A DNA stretch of 64,000 nt from Monodelphis domestica (GCF_027887165.1 NC_077228.1:212711635-212775634), one strand, 5' to 3'; numbered from the stretch's first letter, positions 1 through 11,436 are shown. Numbers and translations: made by a program. Notes: a model not told the origin generated them from the sequence alone.

Positions 1-184
1 GTCCAGATCACACTGTGTCCTGAGGGAACTTGACCTCTAATGAGAAGGGTTAGATTCCTTTTCTCTCAATTTTTAGTTCATTGAGTCCCCCACTCTGGCA
101 CCCTGGGGAAAATTTACTTGAAATTTACATCTATGGCCTCCCCAAAGGAAACAGAAGAAAGGAACTCTATTAAGAATTAGGTAT

Positions 185-835
185 GGCACTACAGAGTCTG
201 TATCCCAAAGAGATTAGAGATAAGAGAAAAGGACCTACCTATACCAAAATATTTTCAGCAGCAGTTTTTTTTTTCAATAGTGGCAAAGAATTAGAAACTG
301 AAGGGTTGCCTGTCATTTGGGGAAATGGATAAACAAGTTTTCATATCTGGTTATAATGGAATACTATTGTGCCAAATGTAAGAATGAGTGAAATGAGCTC
401 CAAAAAACCTGGAAAAGCTTATTTGAAGTGATGCTAAATGAAAAATGAGCAGAACCATGTATATAGAAACAGAAATATTATATGATGTTCAACTGTGAAG
501 GATTAAACTATTATCAGCAAAATAAGTCTCCAAGATAACCACAAGGGATTTATGATGAAAATACTATTCAGAACCAAAGAAGGAACTGTTGTAGTCTGAG
601 TGCAGACCTCTTCCACTCTATTTCCTTCATGAGGTTTCTATTGTATGTGTGATGTGTGTCTTCTATCATGATGTGAGCAATATGGAAATATATATCACAG
701 AAAAGTATGAGCCTAACCTATATCAGACTATTCACCACTTGGGGTGATGGGAGAGAGAAAAATCTGAATTTTAAAATATCAAAAACAATTTTCAAAAAGT
801 ATTTCTACATATAACTGAAAAAAATTTTAATTGGG
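185..835 (+). mobile_element. Old L1 3' end
   Basis: Diverged ORF2-end and 3'UTR sequence: CCCAAAGAGAT, GGAATACTATTGTGCC, GAGCAGAACCA and TATATCAGACTA blocks in L1 order. It resembles 36995-37383 closely. Confidence 0.75.
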
Positions 836-868
836 GAAAAATATCAGGTATGGTATAAATATGGACAG

Positions 869-1115
869 AGAAGTAGCACAATGAATAAAGCACTTCTTTG
901 AGTCAGGAAGACTCATCTTCATGAATTCAAATCTGGCCTTAGACTAATTAGCTGTATGACCCTGGGCAAATTACTTATCCCTGTCTACCTCAGTTTCTTA
1001 TTTGTAAAATGAGCTGGAAATGGCAAGCCACCACAGTATCTTTTCCAAGAAGACCCCCAAATGTAGTCATGAAGAGTTGGACATGACCGAAATGACTAAA
1101 CAACAAGAATAAATA
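869..1115 (+). mobile_element. CORE-SINE (MAR1/Mon-1 type)
   Basis: It has a tRNA-like head (GTAGCACAATGAATAAAGC, then a GAATTCAAATCTGGCC B-box region), a CORE segment TGTATGACCCTGGGCAAATTAC, and a distal module AGTTGGACATGACCGAAATGAC typical of this family. Confidence 0.75.
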
Positions 1116-1845
1116 GGATGAATATTTCTTTCTTACAAAGAAATGCTAAACACTAACAAGTAAATATTGATAGAAAAACCTTAAGTAGAATTCAGTAACT
1201 TAATTAATAACTAGTGTTATAATCTCTTGGAGGTTAAGACTTAAACTTCATCAAAACACAAAACACTCTGTGGAACTGAGAATAAGCATTATTACATTTT
1301 ATTACATATTTACATTATTACATATATTACTGCCTCTGCACAGTCTCTCTAAAATCCACATATCCGGTCAGTTAAACCAAGGTTTGGGCTTCTCTTCTTG
1401 TCAGGCATGGTCTTTTTCCATACAAAAAATGAGATAACATTTGTAAGGTGTTTAGCACATAGCAGATACTTAATATATGCTTATTCCCTTCCCTCTCCCC
1501 TCCTTTGCTGCCTATCAACTCTGACCAAGAGTCTCAAAACTTCTGGTCCTCTTGAATTCACAAGATCATCTCCAAGCTAAGACACATCCATCTCATGTTC
1601 AGTTATCTTGCCCTGGAATCAAAAACAGAAAGGGAAACTGGAATTCTGAGATTTAGTCTTAGGCTTGCCAGCTGGGATTGGGTAAAAGGCAAATCTGTGC
1701 TTCCTCTCCACCCTCATAGAAAGAGGCTCAAAGGCTCCTTCTATGGTATATGGATTGCAAGAGAAGATCAGCAGCAGGTTGAGTCTAACTTTTCTCTTGA
1801 TGGCTAATAAGGAAAATGCTTCTTTATCCTGAAAGCAATCTAGGT
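1116..1845. other. Unassigned intergenic
   Basis: No gene is seen. A short L2 3'-end-like piece (TTTAGCACATAGCAGATACTTAATA) lies at about 1448-1472. The two 60-70-codon frames here have no recognisable product. Confidence 0.5.
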
Positions 1846-1979
1846 GGCAGCTAAGTGGTGTGGCTGGACTTAGAGGCAGGAAGACCCAAGTTCAAATCTG
1901 ACTTCAAATACTTATAGCTGAGCAAATAATTTCTCCTCACAGTGCCATCTCTCCTCATCTGTATAAGGAGACAGAAAGT
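1846..1979 (+). mobile_element. CORE-SINE fragment
   Basis: GGCAGCTAAGTGGTGTGGC head followed by GGCAGGAAGACCCAAGTTCAAATCTGAC and a decayed CORE segment. The younger SINE at 1993 is inserted directly after it. Confidence 0.65.
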
Positions 1980-1992
1980 CCACATGACTTCT

Positions 1993-2203
1993 TTTTTTTT
2001 TTTAAACCCTTACCTTCCGTCTTGGAGTCAATACTGTGTATTGGCTCCAAGGCAGAAGGGTGGTAAGGGCTAGGCAATGGGGGTCAAGTGACTTGCCCAG
2101 GGTCACACAGCTGGGAAGTGGCTGAAACCAGATTTGAACCTAGGACCTCCCGTCTCTAGGACTGGTTCTCAATCCACTGTGCTACCCAGCTGCCCCCCCC
2201 CCC
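1993..2203 (-). mobile_element. Marsupial tRNA-derived SINE, full length
   Basis: Complete element, 3' tail to the left (TTTTTTTTTTTAAACCCTTACCTTCC). Its 5' head is a run of G (13 C on the + strand, 2193-2205). It is flanked by CCACATGACTTCT (1980-1992 and 2204-2216). The B-box-like GGTTCAAATC region is retained in degenerate form. Confidence 0.9.
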
Positions 2204-2334
2204 CCACATGACTTCTAAGGTATTTTAAAGTTCTAAATCTAAGATTCTTTGCATTATGTTAAAGAAGACAATGCTACCATTCTTCTTTCTGGTCAAACTC
2301 TCTAGGCATTAAATTGTAACTTAAGAAAACATCT

Positions 2335-2462
2335 ATTCTAATATCCCTTTATTTTACAGGTGAGGAATCTGAGACATAAAGAACAGAGACTTCTCCAAGA
2401 TGATATGTTGTTGAGCTGGTATCTGAACCCACGTTCATTCTAAACCCAGGGTTCTACCAGTT
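2335..2462 (-). mobile_element. MIR/THER1-type SINE remnant
   Basis: Reverse complement of a MIR core: CCTTTATTTTACAGGTGAGGAATCTGAGAC, then a degenerate CORE and head. Confidence 0.6.
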
Positions 2463-2485
2463 AAAATCCATATGAATCAGCAGCC

Positions 2486-2678
2486 TTTTTAAAAATTTTA
2501 ACTCTTGCCTTCTGTTTTAGTATCAATTTTAAGACAGAGGAATGGCAAGGGCTAGGCAATCAGAGTTTAGTGATTTGCTCAGGGTCACACAGCTAGGAGG
2601 TGTCTGAGATCAGGTTTGAACCTAGATCCGCCCAACTCCAAGCCCTGCACTCTATCCTCTGTATTACCTAGCTACCTT
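2486..2678 (-). mobile_element. Marsupial tRNA-derived SINE
   Basis: Full module order on the minus strand: TTAACTCTTGCCTTCTG tail, GGGCTAGGCAATC middle, AGGGTCACACAGCTAGGAGG CORE-like part and a GTATTACCTAGCTACC head. Old and diverged. Confidence 0.8.
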
Positions 2679-2724
2679 AGAACCAGTAATTTTAACCTGT
2701 TTAAGCCTCAGAAAGCCTCAGTTT

Positions 2725-2762
2725 TCACACACACACACATACACACATACACACACACACAT
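2725..2762. repeat. (CA)n microsatellite
   Basis: Interrupted CA run with two CATACA interruptions. Confidence 0.9.
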
Positions 2763-2825
2763 CCTATTCTATTCTCAGACATTTAAAAAATCCCTATTAA
2801 AGATATCCACTAAAGTCTACCTCTG

Positions 2826-2930
2826 GAGGGGACAGAGCCAAGATGGCGGCTTAGTAGCAGGAAAAGCTAAAACTGCTCTGACAATCCTTCCAAATCAATC
2901 TTTTAAAAGTGCCTCAAAAACAACAGGAGT
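2826..2930 (+). mobile_element. 105-bp retrocopy of an L1 5' end only
   Basis: It begins GAGGGGACAGAGCCAAGATGGCGGC, with a perfect YY1 motif GCCAAGATGGCGGC (2837-2850), and ends in an A-rich stretch (TCAAAAACAACAGGAG). It is flanked by TAAA(G/A)TCTACCTCTG at 2811-2825 and 2931-2945 (14 of 15 identical). The start resembles the 5' end of the older L1 at 62.49 kb (GGGAGCTAAGATAGTGGAG on the minus strand). No L1 3' end follows. Confidence 0.6.
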
Positions 2931-2945
2931 TAAAATCTACCTCTG

Positions 2946-3407
2946 ATGTCTCACTGTGAAATGAGAGTGATGCTGTGTTCTCAACATCAATACCAGTAGG
3001 ATAGTAGTTCTGGCAAACTAGAAAGGTGTTGAAGGAATAAAAATCCATTGATGGATCATATATCCAAGGATCCACCCAGGTCTCATTACCAGGTTGGTTT
3101 TAGGGTGATGAACTTTTCTTTAAAAATCTTATCAACCATTAGCCTACTAAATTATAGAATGGTTATGAGCTGCCTAGGTGGAGAAAGTATTCACATCAAT
3201 GAAATTAACAAAATTTCAAATCTTGACATCACTAAGGAACGATTCTAGATCTTGCCAATATAAAGATGGAGTAAGACACAATTCCTACTCAAAAGGCTTT
3301 TGTAATCTAAGGAGGACAAGACATGGACACAAATAACCAAGCAACAAGGCAGGAGGTGATCTCAATAATTAACATTTACCTCACTTTAATGTTTATAAAG
3401 CTGAAAG
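2946..3407. other. Unassigned intergenic
   Basis: No gene or firm repeat recognised. The 66-codon frame at 3048 has no known motif. Confidence 0.4.
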
Positions 3408-3580
3408 AAAGTAGTATGGAGTTGTTGGGCTTGGGGTCAGGAGGCATTGAACCCAATTCTGCCTCTGGCACTTACGGGCTATTACTCTGAGAAAGTCCCT
3501 TTCTGAGTTTCAGTTTTCTCAAAAGGTTATTGTAACAATCCAGTATATTGTGTATGGAAAACACTTAGTAAAGATCAAAG
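3408..3580 (+). mobile_element. MIR-type SINE remnant
   Basis: Head AGTATGGAGTTGTTGGGC, AACCCAATTCTGCCTCTGGC B-box and CORE region, then CCTTTCTGAGTTTCAGTTTTC, in MIR order. Confidence 0.65.
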
Positions 3581-3824
3581 CCCCATATGAGTTAACGCCA
3601 GCTCTCCTCATAACCCCTGTGCACTTTTCATTGTTACATTGCATCTCTCTGCAAAAGGAGGAATACCCGTCAAGTGTTGACAGAAATGTGAGGCTAGAGA
3701 GATCTCTTTTAACTGGGAGGAGAAGAGGAAAATCTTCCTGGAAGGAAGGGAGTACTTTGAACCTTGAAGGAAAGATTTCTTTTCATTCTAAATCTAACAA
3801 ATTTCAAATTAAATATGCATTTCT

Positions 3825-3971
3825 GGGATAGCTAGGTAGCACAGTGGCTAGAGTACCAGGCTTGGAGTTAGATGACCTGGTTTCAAATCTGACCTCAAAC
3901 ACTTCCTAGCTATGTGACTGTGGGCAAGTTACTTAACCCCACTTTAGAACTAATTCTAAGACAGAAAATAA

Positions 3972-4020
<49 letters not shown>

Positions 4021-4069
4021 CACACACACACACACGCACACACACACACACATATATATATATATAAAG
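3825..4069 (+). mobile_element. Marsupial SINE with a microsatellite tail
   Basis: SINE body 3825-3973 (GGGATAGCTAGGTAGCACAG to AAGACAGAAAATAAGG). The tail is a compound (TA)n(CA)n(TA)n array to 4067. TGCATTTCT at 3816-3824 and 4070-4078 flanks body plus array, so the array grew from the element's own tail. Confidence 0.8.
3974..4067. repeat. Compound (TA)n(CA)n(TA)n microsatellite
   Basis: About 40 bases of TA, then TATG, 32 of CA with one CG interruption, then 14 of TA, inside the tail of the SINE above. Confidence 0.95.
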
Positions 4070-4236
4070 TGCATTTCTATATACATTGTAGAACAGGAGA
4101 AGCTGAATTTCTATTAGGCAGAGCTTGGCTTTTTTTCAAGTATATATTCATTGTATAACTTTCAGAGCTGTCCTGATTGCCCGTAATTTGTTCTGCCTTT
4201 CCTTCTGGTCTTTTCTCATTTATTAAAAAACAAAAA

Positions 4237-4403
4237 GGGGGCAGCTAGATGGCTCAGTGGATTCCTAGGTTCAAATCTGACCTCAGACACTTCCCAGCTA
4301 TGTGACCCTGGACAAGTCACTTAACCTCCATTGCATAGCCCTTACCACTCTTTTGCCTTGGAACCAATACACAATATTGATTCCAAGATTGAAGGTAAGG
4401 GTT
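4237..4403 (+). mobile_element. Marsupial SINE with internal deletion
   Basis: GGGGGCAGCTAGATGGCTCAG then directly GGATTCCTAGGTTCAAATC; the usual stretch between A and B boxes (TTGAGAGCCAGG...) is missing. Ends GGAAGGTAAGGG... style tail followed by A-runs. Confidence 0.85.
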
Positions 4404-4561
4404 AAAAAAACAAAACCAAAAAACCCTAATCCCATCTCTAGACCTCCTTGTATTTTCCACTCCATCCTTCACTGAAAAGAAGGAAAAAACATTCTTGTAA
4501 TAAAATATGCATAAATAAGCAAAACTAATTCCTATATTGGTCATGTCCAGGTAAGGGGAAG

Positions 4562-4792
4562 AGAATAAGCATTTTTATAGCACCAACTATGTGCCAGGCA
4601 GTTTACTAATCACTTTAAAAGTATTATCTCACTTGAGCCTCATAACAATCCTGGGAGGGAGGTGCTGTGATTACCCTTGTTTTACAGCTGAGGAAACTGA
4701 AACAAACAGAGGTTAAGTGACTTATCCAGAGTCACACAGCTAGATTTGAACTCAAACCTTCTTTGATTTCAGTCCTGGTACTGTATCCATGA
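4562..4792 (-). mobile_element. MIR/THER1-type SINE
   Basis: Near full-length reverse complement: CACCAACTATGTGCCAGGCA, TTTTACAGCTGAGGAAACTG and GAGTCACACAGCTAGATTTG in order. Confidence 0.8.
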
Positions 4793-4840
4793 CGTCCAAT
4801 ATACACTCTGGGTCCATCATCTCCCTCTCAGGAAGTATTT

Positions 4841-5048
4841 CTTTTCTTTTTTTTTTAACCCTTACCTTCCATCTTAGATTCAATACTGTATATCAGTTCC
4901 AAGGCAGGAGAGTGGTAAGGGGTAGGCAATGGGGGTTAAGTAATTTGCCCAGGGTCTCACAACTAGGAAGTGTCTAAGGTCTGATTTGAACCCAGGACCT
5001 CCCATTTCTAGGTCTGGCTTTCTATCCACTGAGCCCCCATAGCTTCCC
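4841..5048 (-). mobile_element. Marsupial tRNA-derived SINE, full length
   Basis: Complete minus-strand copy with a T-rich left end and GGCTCAGTGGATAGAA-type head at right, flanked by CTCAGGAAGTATTT (4827-4840 and 5049-5062). It lies inside the older L1. Confidence 0.9.
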
Positions 5049-5678
5049 CTCAGGAAGTATTTATTATGTTTCTTCTAGAATTATGTGATTGGTCATTGAT
5101 TGGAGTTCTTAAATCTTTCAAAGTTGTCTGTCTTTACAATGTTATTGTATAAACTGTTCTGATTTTGTTCACTCTAAACTGCATCAGTTCCTAAGAGTCT
5201 CCTTGAATTTCTCTGAAATTGTCTCCTTTCTACTTTCTTACAGCATAGTAGTTTTACATTACATTGATACCATAATTTGCTTGACTATTCCCCAGTTGAC
5301 AGTCACCCTTTTAATTTCCAGTTCATTGCCACGACAAAAACATCTGCTATAAAGACTTTGTACATATGGATCCTTTCCCTCCTTCTTTGATCTTTTTTTG
5401 GGAATAAGCCCAGTAAAAGTATTACCAAGTCAAAGTGTATATACACTTTAGTGACTTTTTGAGCATAGAGCCCAATTGCTTTCCAGTATGAGATGACCAA
5501 TTCACAGCTCTGCCAACAGTGTACTAATGTGCCTGTTTTCCCTAGGACCCCCTAATATTTGTCATTTTCCTTTGTTTTGCTATTGTTGTTGTTATTTGTA
5601 TTTTCCTATTTGATAGCTGTGGGGTGAAACCTCAGATTTGTTTTAATTTATACTCTCCAGTTACTGGTTATTTGGAGA

Positions 5679-5681
<3 letters not shown>

Positions 5682-5718
<37 letters not shown>

Positions 5719-5719
5719 G
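5682..5719. repeat. (TA)n microsatellite
   Basis: About 30 bases of pure TA followed by ATGTATATG. Confidence 0.9.
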
Positions 5720-6030
5720 TCTACAGTTAGATTGGATTTATTTGAAAACTTCTTGTTCACATCTTTTCACCAATTATCAACTGGGAAATAGATATTGTTC
5801 TTACACATTTGAATCAGTTCCTTATGCTTCTTGGGTATAAGAATTTTATCAGAAAATCCCTCTGCAAAGATCTTTCTTATGGTTGTTTCCCTTCTAATTT
5901 TAGCTGCATTAGTTTTGTTTATGCAAAAGATTTAATTTTATGGAATAACATATGTCTATTTTATCTTCTGTAAACTTATCCATCCTTTATTTGGTCATAA
6001 ACTCTTCTCCTATCCATAGATCTGATAAGT

Positions 6031-6534
6031 AACTTCACTGGGTAGAGATGGAGTAGGAATCTATTCCAATCATCCAGGAGAGTGAGAGCAAAGCAACCAA
6101 GACCCGTGAGGACAAGATGGATCAAAGAGGGAGGGGTAGTCCAATATGCATTAAATGTAGAGGGAAATAACTGAAATAAAAGGCTAGATACATAAGTTGC
6201 TCTCAGAATGTAGACAGTCTTGAATGTCAGGGTAAGACACTAATATTTTATTACATAAATGATGGGGAACCACTGAGTTAAATCTGTCTCTGAATTTTCC
6301 TTTATGATACGGAGAAATAATATTTCTATTGAATCTGATACAACTGCATACTTCCTACATATCCCAGACTGCCTAGCACAGAACTTTTTCTCTCATCCTT
6401 AGAGAGTAGTCCAACTATGGTGATAATAACTAGTGTGTTTTTGGAGAAGAGAATCATAGCATTCTTTTCCGATTTTAAGCTCTTCCCAAGAAAGTTTTCA
6501 TGTCTATACTGACACCTTAAGGTAAAAAGGAGAA
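6031..6534. other. Unassigned, weak L2-like piece
   Basis: TCTTGAATGTCAGGGTAAGACAC and the GGGGAACCACTGAG segment recall the minus strand of L2, but I cannot align it firmly. No gene. Confidence 0.35.
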
Positions 6535-6549
6535 TTGTTCTAATTTCTT
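6535..6549. repeat. L1 target-site duplication, left copy
   Basis: TTGTTCTAATTTCTT, directly after the L1 tail in element orientation, repeated exactly at 12984-12998. Confidence 0.95.
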
Positions 6550-6943
6550 TTTTTTAATTTAATTTAATTTTTTTTAATTTTAATATTATTTTATTTGGTC
6601 GTTTTCATACATTATTCACTGGAAACAAAGATCGTTTTCTTTTCCTCCCCTCCCCTCCCCCCCCCCCCCCCCCCCGCCTTTCCCTCTCCCATAGCCGACG
6701 CATGATTCCACTGGTTATCACATGTGTTCTTGACTCGAACCCATTTCCCTGTTGTTGGAGTTTGCATTATAGTGTTCATTTAGAGTCTCTCCTCAGTCTT
6801 ATCTCCTCCAACCCTGTAGTCAAGCAGTTGCTTTTCAGCGGTGTTTTTACTCCCACCGTTTATCCTCTGCTTGGGGGTAGTATTTTTTTTTTAGATCCCT
6901 GCAGATTGTTCAGGGATTGCATTGATACTAATGGAGAAGTCCA
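6550..6943 (-). other. L1 3'UTR with G19 tract and A/T-rich tail
   Basis: After the ORF2 stop come about 390 bases. They contain a run of 19 C on the + strand (6657-6675), i.e. G19 in the RNA, followed by a purine-rich stretch and an AATTAA-type tail next to the target-site duplication. A G-rich 3'UTR tract is a general L1 trait. Confidence 0.9.
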
Positions 6944-9900
6944 TCACCTTCGATTGTACCACAATGTATCAGTCTCTGTGTACAATGTTTTCCTGGTTCT
7001 GCTCCTCTCGCTCTGCATTACTTCCTGGAGGTTGTTCCAGTCTCCATGGAACTTCTCCACTTTATTATTCCTTTTAGCACAATAGTATTCCATCACCAAC
7101 ATATACCACAATTTGTTCAGCCATTCCCCAATTGAGGGGCATCCCCTCATTTTCCAATTTTTGGCCACCACAAAGAGCGCAGCTATGAATATTTTTGTAC
7201 AAGTCTTTTTGTCCATTATCTCTTTGGGGTACAAGCCCAGCAGTGCTATGGCTGGATCAAAGGGCAGACAGTCTTTTATCGCCCTTTGGACATAGTTCCA
7301 AATTGCCCTCCAGAATGGTTGGATCAATTCACAACTCCACCAGCAATGAATTAATGTCCCCACTTTGCCACATCCCCTCCAGCATTCATTACTTTGCATA
7401 GCTGTCATGTTAGCCAATCTGCTAGGTGTGAGATGATACCTCAGAGTTGTTTTGATTTGCATCTCTCTGATTATAAGAGATGTAGAGCACTTTTTCATGT
7501 GCTTATTAATAGTTTTGATTTCTTTGGCTGAGAATTGCCTGTTCATGTCCCTTGCCCATTTTTCAATTGGAGAATGGCTTGATTTTTTGTACAATTGATT
7601 TAGTTCTTTATAAATTTTAGTAATTAAACCCTTGTCAGAGGTTTTTATGAAGATTGTTTCCCAATTTGTTGCTACCCTTCTGATTTTGGTTACATTGGTT
7701 TTGTTTGTACAAAAACTTTTTAATTTGATGTAATCCAGATTATTTATTTTGCATTTTGTAATTCTTTCTAATTCTTACTTGGTTTTGAAGTATTTCCCTT
7801 CCCAAAGGTCTGACATGTATACTATTCTGTGTTCGCCTAATTTTCTTATAGTTTCCTTCTTTATGTTCAAGTCATTCATCCATTTTGAATTTATCTTGGT
7901 GTAGGGTGTGAGGTGTTGATCTAAGCCTAATCTTTCCCACACTGTCCTCCAATTTTCCCAACAGTTTTTATGAAATAGTGGATTTTTGTCCCAAAAGCTG
8001 GGATCTTTGGGTTTGTCATATACTGTCTTGCTGAGGTTGCTTGTCCCCAGTCTATTCCACTGATCCTCCTTTCTGTCTCTTAGCCAGTACCAAATTGTTT
8101 TGATGACCGCTGCTTTATAATATAGTCTGAGATCTGGGACTGCAAGACCCCCTTCCTTTGTATTTTTTTTCATTAATTCCCTGGATATCCTTGATCTTTT
8201 GTTCTTCCAAATGAACTTTGTTATGTTTTTTTCTAAATCAGTAAAAAAAATTTTTGGAAGTTCCATGGGTATGGCACTAAATAGATAGATGAGTTTGGGT
8301 AGGATGGTCATTTTTATTATATTGGCTCATCCTACCCATGAGCAGTTAATGTTCTTCCAATTGTTCAAGTCTAGTTTTAGTTGTGTGGAAAGTGTTTTGT
8401 AGTTGTGTTCATATAGATCCTGTGTTTGTCTCGGGAGATAGATTCCTAAGTATTTTATTTTGTCTTGGGTAATTTTGAATGGGATTTCTCTTTCTAGTTC
8501 TTGCTGCTGAGCTGTGTTGGAATTATATAGAAATGCTGATGACTTATGTGGGTTTATTTTGTATCCTGCAACTTTGCTAAAGTTGTTGATTATTTCAATT
8601 AGTTTTTTGGTTGAGACTCTAGGATTCTTTAAGTAGACCATCATGTCATCTGCAAAGAGTGATAACTTGGTCTCCTCCTTGCCTATTTTGATGCCTTCAA
8701 TTTCTTTTTCTTCTCTAATTGCTACTGCTAGTGTTTCTAATACAATGTCAAATAATAGAGGTGATAATGGGCATCCTTGTTTCACTCCTGATCTTAATGG
8801 GAGTGGATTTAGTTTATCCCCATTGCAGATGATATTAGCTAATGGTTTTAGATATATACTGTTTATTATTTTTAGGAATGACCCTTCTATTCCTATGCTT
8901 TCTAGTGTTTTTAGTAGGAATGGGTGTTGTATTTTATCAAAGGCTTTTTCTGCATCTATTGAGATAATCATGTGATTCTTGTTGGTTTGCTTGTTGATGT
9001 GGTCAATTATGTGGATAGTTTTCCTAATGTTGAACCAGCCCTGCATCCCTGGTATGAATCCTACTTGATCATGGTGGATGACCCTTCTAATCACTTGCTG
9101 GAGTCTTTTTGCTAGTATCCTATTTAAGATTTTTGCATCTATATTCATTAGGGAGATTGGCCTATAGTTTTCTTTCTCTGTTTTTGGCCTGCCTGGCTTT
9201 GGAATTAGTACCATGCTTGTGTCATAAAAGGAGTTTGGTAGGACTCCCTCTTTGCTTATTATGTCAAATAGTTTGTATAATATTGGGGTTAACTGTTCTC
9301 TGAATGTTTGATAGAATTCACTGGTGAATCCATCAGGCCCTGGGGATTTTTTCTTAGGCAGTTCTTTGATGGCTTGATGGATTTCAATTTCTGATATGGG
9401 ATTATTTAAGAAAACTATTTCTTCTTCTGTTAGTCTAGGCAATTTATATTTTTGTAAATATTCATCCATATCACCTAGGTTGGTATATTTATTGCCATAT
9501 AGTTGGGCAAAGTAGTTTTTAATGATTGCCTTAATTTCCTCTTCATTTGAGGTGAGATCCCCCTTTTCATCCTTGATGCTATTAATTTGCCTTTCTTCTT
9601 TCCTTTTTTTAATTAAATTAACCAGTACTTTGTCTATTTTGTCTGTTTTTTCAAAGTACCAGCTTCTAGTCTTGTTTATTAGCTCAATAGTTCTGTCACT
9701 TTCTTTTTTATTAATTTCTCCCTTAATTTTTAGGATCTCTAGTATGGTTTTCTTCTGGGGGTTTTTAATTTGTTCTTTCTCAAGTTTTTTTATTTGCATT
9801 TCCAATTCCTTGGTCTCTGTCCTCCCTAATTTGTTAATATATGCACTCAGGGATATGAATTTTCCTCTAAGTACTGCCTTGGCTGCATCCCATAAGGTTT

Positions 9901-10750
9901 GAAAGGATGTTTCGCCGTTGTCATTTTCTTCAATGAAATTGTTAATTGTTTCTATGATTTCTTCTCTAACTATCCGATTTTGGAGTATCATGTTATTTAA
10001 TTTCCAATTAATTTTTTATTTGGGTCTCCATGTACCCTTGCCGATCAATATTTTAATTGCCTTGTGATCTGAGAAGGCTGCAGTTAATATTTCTGCTTTT
10101 CTGCATTTAAGTGCCATGTTTCTATGACCTAGTGTATGATCTATTTTTGTGAATGTGCCATGTGGTGCTGAAAAGAAGGTGTATTCTTTTTTGTCCCTAT
10201 TTATTTTTCTCCATATGTCTATTAATTCTAATTTTTCTAAGATTTCATTCACCTCTTTTACCTCTTTCTTATTTATTTTTTGATTTGATTTATCTAAATT
10301 TGATAGTGGTTGGTTCAAGTCTCCCACTAATATGGTTTTACTGTCTAATTCCTCCTTCAATTCTCCTAGTTTCTCTATTAAAAATTTGGATGCTATACCA
10401 TTTGGTGCATACATGTTGATTAGTGATATTTCCTCATTGTCTATACTTCCTTTTAGCAGAATATATTTACCTTCCCTGTCCCTTTTGATCAGGTCTATTT
10501 GTACTTTGGCTTTGTCAGATATCATGATTGCAACTCCTGCCTTCTTTCTATCGGTTGAGGCCCAAAAGGTCTTACTCCAACCTTTAATTCTAACCTTGTG
10601 AGTGTCAACCCGTCTCATATGTGTTTCTTGAAGACAACATATGGTAGGGTTTTGTGTTCTAATCCAATCTGCTATTTGTCTGTGTTTTATGGGTGAGTTC
10701 ATCCCATTCACGTTCAAAGTTATGATTGTTATTTGTGGATTCGCTGGCAT
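6944..10750 (-). pseudogene. L1 ORF2 (endonuclease-reverse transcriptase), three nonsense mutations
   Basis: ORF2p nicks target DNA and reverse-transcribes L1 RNA. The frame covers 1268 codons, close to the 1275 of human ORF2. The AP-type endonuclease occupies about residues 1-240, with N13, E42 in QETH, a GDLN motif where human has GDFN, and D228-H229 in SDH. The reverse transcriptase has FADD at residues 699-702 and upstream motifs PGPDG and [10 protein letters not shown] cysteine-containing C-terminal region follows and ends at 6944. Three in-frame stops break it: TAA at codon 245, TGA at codon 808 (context suggests former CGA) and TAA at codon 992. No frameshift is seen, so the decay is recent. 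Each open piece between stops is a fragment of this one gene. Confidence 0.95.
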
Positions 10751-11436
10751 TTTGATGTCTTCCCCTAGTTCTGACCTTTCTTATTTAGCTTTCTCCTTTT
10801 GAACCAGTGATTTACTTTAGGTCAGTCCCCCTAGTCCCCTCCCTTGAGATGCTTCCCTTTCTAGCCCCTCCCTTTTTATGCTCCCTTCCCCTCCCCCCTC
10901 TCCTTCCCTCCCTTTTTGTACTCCCTCCCTCCTCCCCCTCCTTAATTTTCCTTTCTTTCTTGCCCTAATGGATAAGATAGAATTCAGGATCCCACTGGAT
11001 CTAGATGTTCTTCCCTCTCAGATTTGATTTCACTGAGAGTAAGGTTTAAGTAATTCCACTTCACGCTCTCTTCCTCTCCTTCTCATATGAGAGTTCTTCC
11101 CCTCCCCTTCCCATGTGTATCTTTATATGGGAAAGTTTATTCTATTGATTGCTCCCCTATTTCTTGAAGTTAATCTTAGTATTATCACGGTTCCCCCCTC
11201 CCTTTTCCTTTTTTTGCCCCAACTTTCCCCAAATCTTCTTAATTCCCCAATCTTTCCCTATGCATGTTTCTTCTAACTACTCTTATGATGATACAATTTA
11301 TGAGAGTTACACAAAACATTTTCCCCACATATTAATATATATAATTAGATGTAAATGTAGTCCTTATAGAAGAGAATTTGACTTAAAGAGAAAGATAAGA
11401 TTTATCTCCTTTTCCCTTTCTTTCATATTTACCTTT
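10751..11436 (-). other. L1 inter-ORF spacer, purine-rich in sense
   Basis: Between the ORF1 stop and the ORF2 start lie 686 bases with no long frame in the L1 sense. The + strand at about 10810-10960 and 11100-11260 is almost all C and T, so the L1 RNA is purine-rich with G-runs. The human L1 spacer is only about 63 bases. An older L1 in this window (about 29310-29800) has the same kind of block at the same place. Confidence 0.85.

Larger units (their letters stand above)
4430..6030 (-). mobile_element. Old L1 3' portion, interrupted
   Basis: L1 3'UTR (4430-4552, 4796-4840, 5063 onward) and ORF2 C-terminal sequence, reverse orientation, to about 6030. Landmarks are ACATTGATACCATAATTTGC, TTCCCCAGTTGACAGTCACC and ACAGCTCTGCCAACAGTG, which match the young L1 at corresponding places. 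A MIR-like SINE (4562) and a marsupial SINE (4841) are inserted in it, and a TA microsatellite lies at 5682-5719. Confidence 0.75.

Noticed and set aside
3914..4117. 67-codon frame with Ile-Tyr and His-Thr runs
   Set aside because: It is a translation of the TA/CA microsatellite.
8643..10601. Several + strand frames of 64-126 codons across the L1 (for example 8643, 9522, 10153, 10332)
   Set aside because: They are antisense shadows of ORF2.
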